Of a stretch of DNA of 64,000 nt, positions 61,277 to 64,000 are shown piece after piece. Origin of the DNA: Hyphomicrobiales bacterium. Lineage in GTDB: Bacteria; Pseudomonadota; Alphaproteobacteria; Rhizobiales; Devosiaceae. The notes under the pieces were generated by a model. That model saw only the letters and a program-made list of their open reading frames with translations, was not told the origin of the DNA and did not search any database. Position 1 is the first letter of the stretch. Each line of letters begins with the position of its first letter. The stretch spans positions 248,001-312,000 of the forward strand of contig JAIYDI010000019.1 in assembly GCA_027487555.1 (NCBI GenBank), read 5' to 3'. The position numbers were made by a program, and so were the translations under genes.

Positions 61277-61678
61277 ATGGTGTCCGATGCCGAATTGTTC
61301 GCCGCCGCCGAGGCCATCCGCCAGAAGGCCTACGCGCCCTATTCGAAGTTTCAGGTCGGCGTGGCGCTCCTCGCCGACGATGGACGCGTCTATTCGGGCT
61401 GCAATGTCGAAAACGCCGCGTACCCCATCGGCAATTGCGCCGAAGCCTCGGCCATCGCGGCAATGATCGCGGGCGGGGCCAAGCGCATCAAGCGCGTCTA
61501 TGTTACGGGCCCCGGCACGCTGCCGGTCACGCCATGTGGTGGTTGCCGCCAGCGCCTGCGCGAATTTGCCGATCTCGACGTGACGGTGATCTCGCATGGC
61601 GTCGAAGGCGCGCCGCTCACCCAGACGCTCGGGCAATTGCTGCCCCATAGTTTCGGCCCGGAATATCTGGGGAACTGA
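61277..61678 (+). CDS. cdd: Cytidine deaminase
   Basis: A 133-residue, short tetrameric-type cytidine deaminase. AYAPYSKFQVGVALLADDGR and YSGCNVENAAYP begin the domain; NCAEASAIAAMI holds the Zn ligand Cys and catalytic Glu, and PCGGCRQRL the other two Zn cysteines. It converts cytidine and deoxycytidine to uridine and deoxyuridine. The ATG at 61277 follows GGAGCGCTGAG. It lies between importer permeases and a nucleoside phosphorylase, so it acts on imported nucleosides. Confidence 0.95.
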   Translation: MVSDAELFAAAEAIRQKAYAPYSKFQVGVALLADDGRVYSGCNVENAAYPIGNCAEASAIAAMIAGGAKRIKRVYVTGPGTLPVTPCGGCRQRLREFADLDVTVISHGVEGAPLTQTLGQLLPHSFGPEYLGN

Positions 61679-61741
61679 ACCCCGTACCGAGCCATCCCTC
61701 GCCATTGAGGAGCGGCAGGGGGACGACGAGGAGACGATTTG

Positions 61742-62539
61742 ATGACCATGGCCGCTGACCGGATCCGCGCCATTGCGGGTGACGTGACGATCGATGCCGC
61801 GCTGGTGCTCGGCTCGGGCCTCTCCGCGCTCGGCGATACCCTCGCCGATCGTATCGCCATCCCCTATGCCGAACTCGAGGGCTTCCCGCGCTCGGGCGGC
61901 GTTTCGGGCCATGGCCGCGACCTGTTGCTCGGCACGCTCGCGGGCAAGCGCATCGCGGTGCTCACCGGCCGCGAGCACTATTACGAGCACGGCAATCCAT
62001 CGGCCATGCGCCCCGCCATCGAGACCGTCGCGGCGCTTGGCGCCAGGACGCTGCTCCTCACCAATTCCGCCGGGTCGCTGAAGCCCGAGAATGGCCCGGG
62101 CAGCCTGATGCTGATCGCCGACCACATCAACTATAACGGCCTCAATCCGCTGATCGGCGAACCGACCGACCGCCGCTTCGTCAACATGACGAACGCCTAT
62201 GATCCGGCGCTGCGCGAGCGCTCGGTAGAGCTCGCCGCCCGCCTCGGCATTCAATTGAACCAGGGCGTCTATCTCTGGTATTCTGGCCCGAGTTTCGAAA
62301 CCCCGGCGGAAATCCGCATGGCCATAAGGCTCGGGGCAGATGCGGTGGGCATGTCCACCGTGCCTGAAGTGATCATCGCCCGCATGCTCGGCCTTCGGGT
62401 CTTGGCCTGTTCGTCGATCACCAATATGGGCGCAGGCCTCTCCGACGAGACCCTGAGCCACGAGCACACCAAGACGATGGCCGTTACGGGGGCCGAAAAG
62501 CTCAAGGCCCTGATCCCCGCACTGGTGGAGGCACTATGA
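61742..62539 (+). CDS. Purine nucleoside phosphorylase (PNP/MTAP family)
   Basis: A 265-residue trimeric-type purine nucleoside phosphorylase. LVLGSGLSALGDTLADRI, FPRSGGVSGHGRDLLLG (phosphate site), LTGREHYYEHG, LLTNSAGSLKPENGPGSLML and YSGPSFETPAEIRM are the family motifs; the MSTVPEV stretch forms the base/ribose site. It cleaves purine ribo- and deoxyribonucleosides with phosphate. GGAG precedes the ATG at 61742. Its stop overlaps the deoC start (ATGA). Confidence 0.92.
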   Translation: MTMAADRIRAIAGDVTIDAALVLGSGLSALGDTLADRIAIPYAELEGFPRSGGVSGHGRDLLLGTLAGKRIAVLTGREHYYEHGNPSAMRPAIETVAALGARTLLLTNSAGSLKPENGPGSLMLIADHINYNGLNPLIGEPTDRRFVNMTNAYDPALRERSVELAARLGIQLNQGVYLWYSGPSFETPAEIRMAIRLGADAVGMSTVPEVIIARMLGLRVLACSSITNMGAGLSDETLSHEHTKTMAVTGAEKLKALIPALVEAL

Positions 62540-63567
62540 CACTCAAGATCGTCGACAAGCCGGCAAAGCCGGCGCCGGTTGCAGCAAAGCCCGAGGCACA
62601 CGCGGCCGGCCATGGCGCGCATGTCCGCAATCCGGGCTTCCCGCTCGATCTCGATTGGGTCGAGCGCGTCCGCATGAACCGCTCGGCGCTCGAGCGCCGC
62701 GCCGCGACACTGCCGGCCCGCCGCTCGGTGAAGAAGGAGTGGCAGATCGCCTGGCTTTTGAAGGCCATCACGCTGATGGACCTGACGACGCTCAATTCCG
62801 ACGACACACCCGGCCGCGTCGAGCGGCTCTGCGCCAAGGCGCGCCACCCGCTCACGCAGGACATCATCGATGGGCTAGGCATCGGCGATCTAACCATCCG
62901 CCCCGCCGCCGTCTGCGTCTATCACAGCTTCGTTTCAACCGCGGTGAAGGCCGTTGCCGGCACCGGCATCAATGTCGCCGCCGTCTCGACGGCCTTCCCG
63001 CATGGGCTCGCGCCGCTCTCCACCCGCCTCGGTGAAATCGAGGCCTCCGTGAAGGATGGCGCCAACGAGATCGATATCGTCATCGAGCGCGGCATGGTGC
63101 TGCGCGGCGATTGGCAGGCGCTTTACGACGAGGTGCGCGCCATGCGCGAGGCCTGTGGCGACGCGCATATCAAAACCATTCTCGGCACGGGCGAACTCGC
63201 GACGCAGACCAATGTCGCCAAGGCGTCGCTCGTCTGCATGCTGGCCGGCGCCGATTTCATCAAGACCTCCACCGGCAAGGAAAAGGTCAACGCCAACCTC
63301 GTCACCTCGCTCACCATGGTGCGGATGATCCGCTGGTTCCACGAGGAAACCGGCATCGAGATCGGCTACAAGCCGGCGGGTGGCATCGCGTCCGCCAAGC
63401 TTGCGCTCGATTATATGGCGCTGATGAAGGAGGAGCTCGGTACGCATTGGTTAGAGCCGCATCTCTTCCGCTTCGGCGCCTCGTCGCTCTTGACCGATAT
63501 CGAACGTCAGCTGGAGCACGGGCTGACGGGGCACTACGCCGCCGATTATCGTATGCCGATGGTGTGA
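62536..63567 (+). CDS. deoC: Deoxyribose-phosphate aldolase
   Basis: A 343-residue aldolase, longer than the ~250-residue E. coli type because of an N-terminal extension of about 90 residues; such long forms are common in alphaproteobacteria and animals. VCVYHSFVSTAVKAVAGTGI, ANEIDIVIERGM, KTILGTGEL (Lys) and the Schiff-base Lys in DFIKTSTGKEK are present, then KPAGGIASAKLALDYM. It splits deoxyribose-5-phosphate into acetaldehyde and glyceraldehyde-3-phosphate, finishing deoxynucleoside breakdown. It is the last recognisable gene of the operon. Confidence 0.94.
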   Translation: MTLKIVDKPAKPAPVAAKPEAHAAGHGAHVRNPGFPLDLDWVERVRMNRSALERRAATLPARRSVKKEWQIAWLLKAITLMDLTTLNSDDTPGRVERLCAKARHPLTQDIIDGLGIGDLTIRPAAVCVYHSFVSTAVKAVAGTGINVAAVSTAFPHGLAPLSTRLGEIEASVKDGANEIDIVIERGMVLRGDWQALYDEVRAMREACGDAHIKTILGTGELATQTNVAKASLVCMLAGADFIKTSTGKEKVNANLVTSLTMVRMIRWFHEETGIEIGYKPAGGIASAKLALDYMALMKEELGTHWLEPHLFRFGASSLLTDIERQLEHGLTGHYAADYRMPMV

Positions 63568-63580
63568 GGAGAAACTCCGA

Positions 63581-63961
63581 TTGTCCAAGTCGGTGGTGCT
63601 CGTGACCGCTGAGCGTCTGCGTTTGGGGGAGCTTGCCATTCGCTACAGTGAAGTTGGCAGGCCAAACCTGACGCTTGATGAGCGCCTAGTGGTTGAGACG
63701 ACAGATGGTTTTTTCGCGATTGAGCCCTCCGAGGAGTTGCGGGCTCACTACGAAAGCGAAGAATTGGCCAAGATAACACTGACGATCAAACAACCGAACT
63801 TCTCGCTTCTTGAGTACCGGACCAATGCAGATCTGCGGAGGGCACTAGGGCCGCTCAGCGTTATCAGCGGGGTTCTGGTGGATGACGACCACGGCCGCAT
63901 CAGACCTTTAGCCGAACTTCAGGCGGAGTTCTCGGAGCAACGAAATGAACTCGACCGTTGA
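63581..63961 (+). CDS. Unrecognised 126-aa protein
   Basis: A 126-residue soluble protein with no signal peptide or membrane segment. The sequence mixes acidic and hydrophobic stretches (VVETTDGFFAIEPSEELRAH, KITLTIKQPNFSLLEYRTNA). No family is recognised. The TTG at 63581 has GAGGAG upstream, 13 bp after deoC. Its GC is visibly lower than deoC. The next gene starts inside its 3' end. It could be an operon passenger or the first gene of another unit; no function is proposed. Confidence 0.55.
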   Translation: MSKSVVLVTAERLRLGELAIRYSEVGRPNLTLDERLVVETTDGFFAIEPSEELRAHYESEELAKITLTIKQPNFSLLEYRTNADLRRALGPLSVISGVLVDDDHGRIRPLAELQAEFSEQRNELDR

Positions 63962-64000
63962 AGCCTGCCCGACCTGCGGCAACACGATGGACTGGGAAGC
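63945..64000 (+). CDS. Start of a CxxC-containing protein (3' end outside window)
   Basis: ATG at 63945, preceded by GGAG at 63933-63936, opens MNSTVEACPTCGNTMDWE before the window ends. The CPTCG pair suggests a zinc-binding N-terminus. It overlaps the previous gene by 17 bp in another frame. Too little is visible for a family. Confidence 0.45.
   Translation, partial: MNSTVEACPTCGNTMDWE

Overview
The window looks like a chromosomal stretch of an aerobic, flagellated alphaproteobacterium of the order Hyphomicrobiales, possibly Devosia or a relative. This is an inference from gene content, high GC, tightly packed operons with many 4-bp stop/start overlaps, and frequent GTG and TTG starts. No 16S rRNA, tRNA or other taxonomic marker is present, so the genus is a guess. 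No CRISPR array, rRNA, tRNA or complete insertion sequence was seen.

Layout. 0-3 kb: the end of a flagellar cluster (FliK-like, FlhB-like) facing an EAL phosphodiesterase and a Fis-type HTH protein. 3-7.6 kb: a serine recombinase with a sharp composition break and a low-GC leader, a D-threonine aldolase/D-serine dehydratase-like enzyme, a GNAT, and a PAS-GGDEF-EAL protein. 7.6-25 kb: a nearly complete reductive pyrimidine catabolism locus. It encodes PreT/PreA (uracil to dihydrouracil), dihydropyrimidinase, an N-carbamoyl-beta-alanine-type amidohydrolase, an omega-amino acid:pyruvate aminotransferase and CoA-acylating (methyl)malonate-semialdehyde dehydrogenase, with a THI5/NMT1-type ABC importer and a divergent RutR-like TetR regulator. 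25-28.8 kb: an RlpA-like protein, secreted proteins and adenine deaminase. 28.8-43.8 kb: a cation diffusion facilitator and a large cobalamin cluster (CbiX, CobH fusion, CobL, CobI, CbiG-CobJ fusion, CobM, CobK, CbiD, CobB, CobQ, CobD/CbiB, CobU/CobP). 44-49 kb: a BadF-type sugar kinase followed by zwf-pgl-edd (Entner-Doudoroff). 49-56.5 kb: Sel1-repeat, nucleotidyltransferase, M15 peptidase and lipoprotein genes, then a three-gene coiled-coil/membrane module and a CoxG-like protein. 56.6-63.6 kb: a BMP-type nucleoside ABC importer with cytidine deaminase, purine nucleoside phosphorylase and deoxyribose-phosphate aldolase. The last 0.4 kb holds an unrecognised small gene and the start of a CxxC protein.

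How it fits together. The two pyrimidine/nucleoside regions, about 30 kb apart, appear to share one regulator. Sequences close to the E. coli RutR operator (TTGACCA-N2-TGGTCAA) lie upstream of the aminotransferase/rutR divergent pair, upstream of preT, and upstream of the nucleoside importer operon. Nucleoside uptake, deamination and phosphorolysis would feed bases to the reductive pathway, which ends in acetyl-CoA. The cobalamin cluster mixes aerobic-style names (CobH, CobL, CobI, CobM, CobK) with cobalt-early signature proteins (CbiX, CbiG, CbiD) and has no CobG, CobF or CobNST in view.

The least explained pieces are the coiled-coil trio (52.0-55.7 kb), the lower-GC domain fused to CobH, the 106-aa gene coupled between preT and preA, a DUF559 gene bracketed by inverted repeats inside the pyrimidine operon, and the recombinase with its leader.
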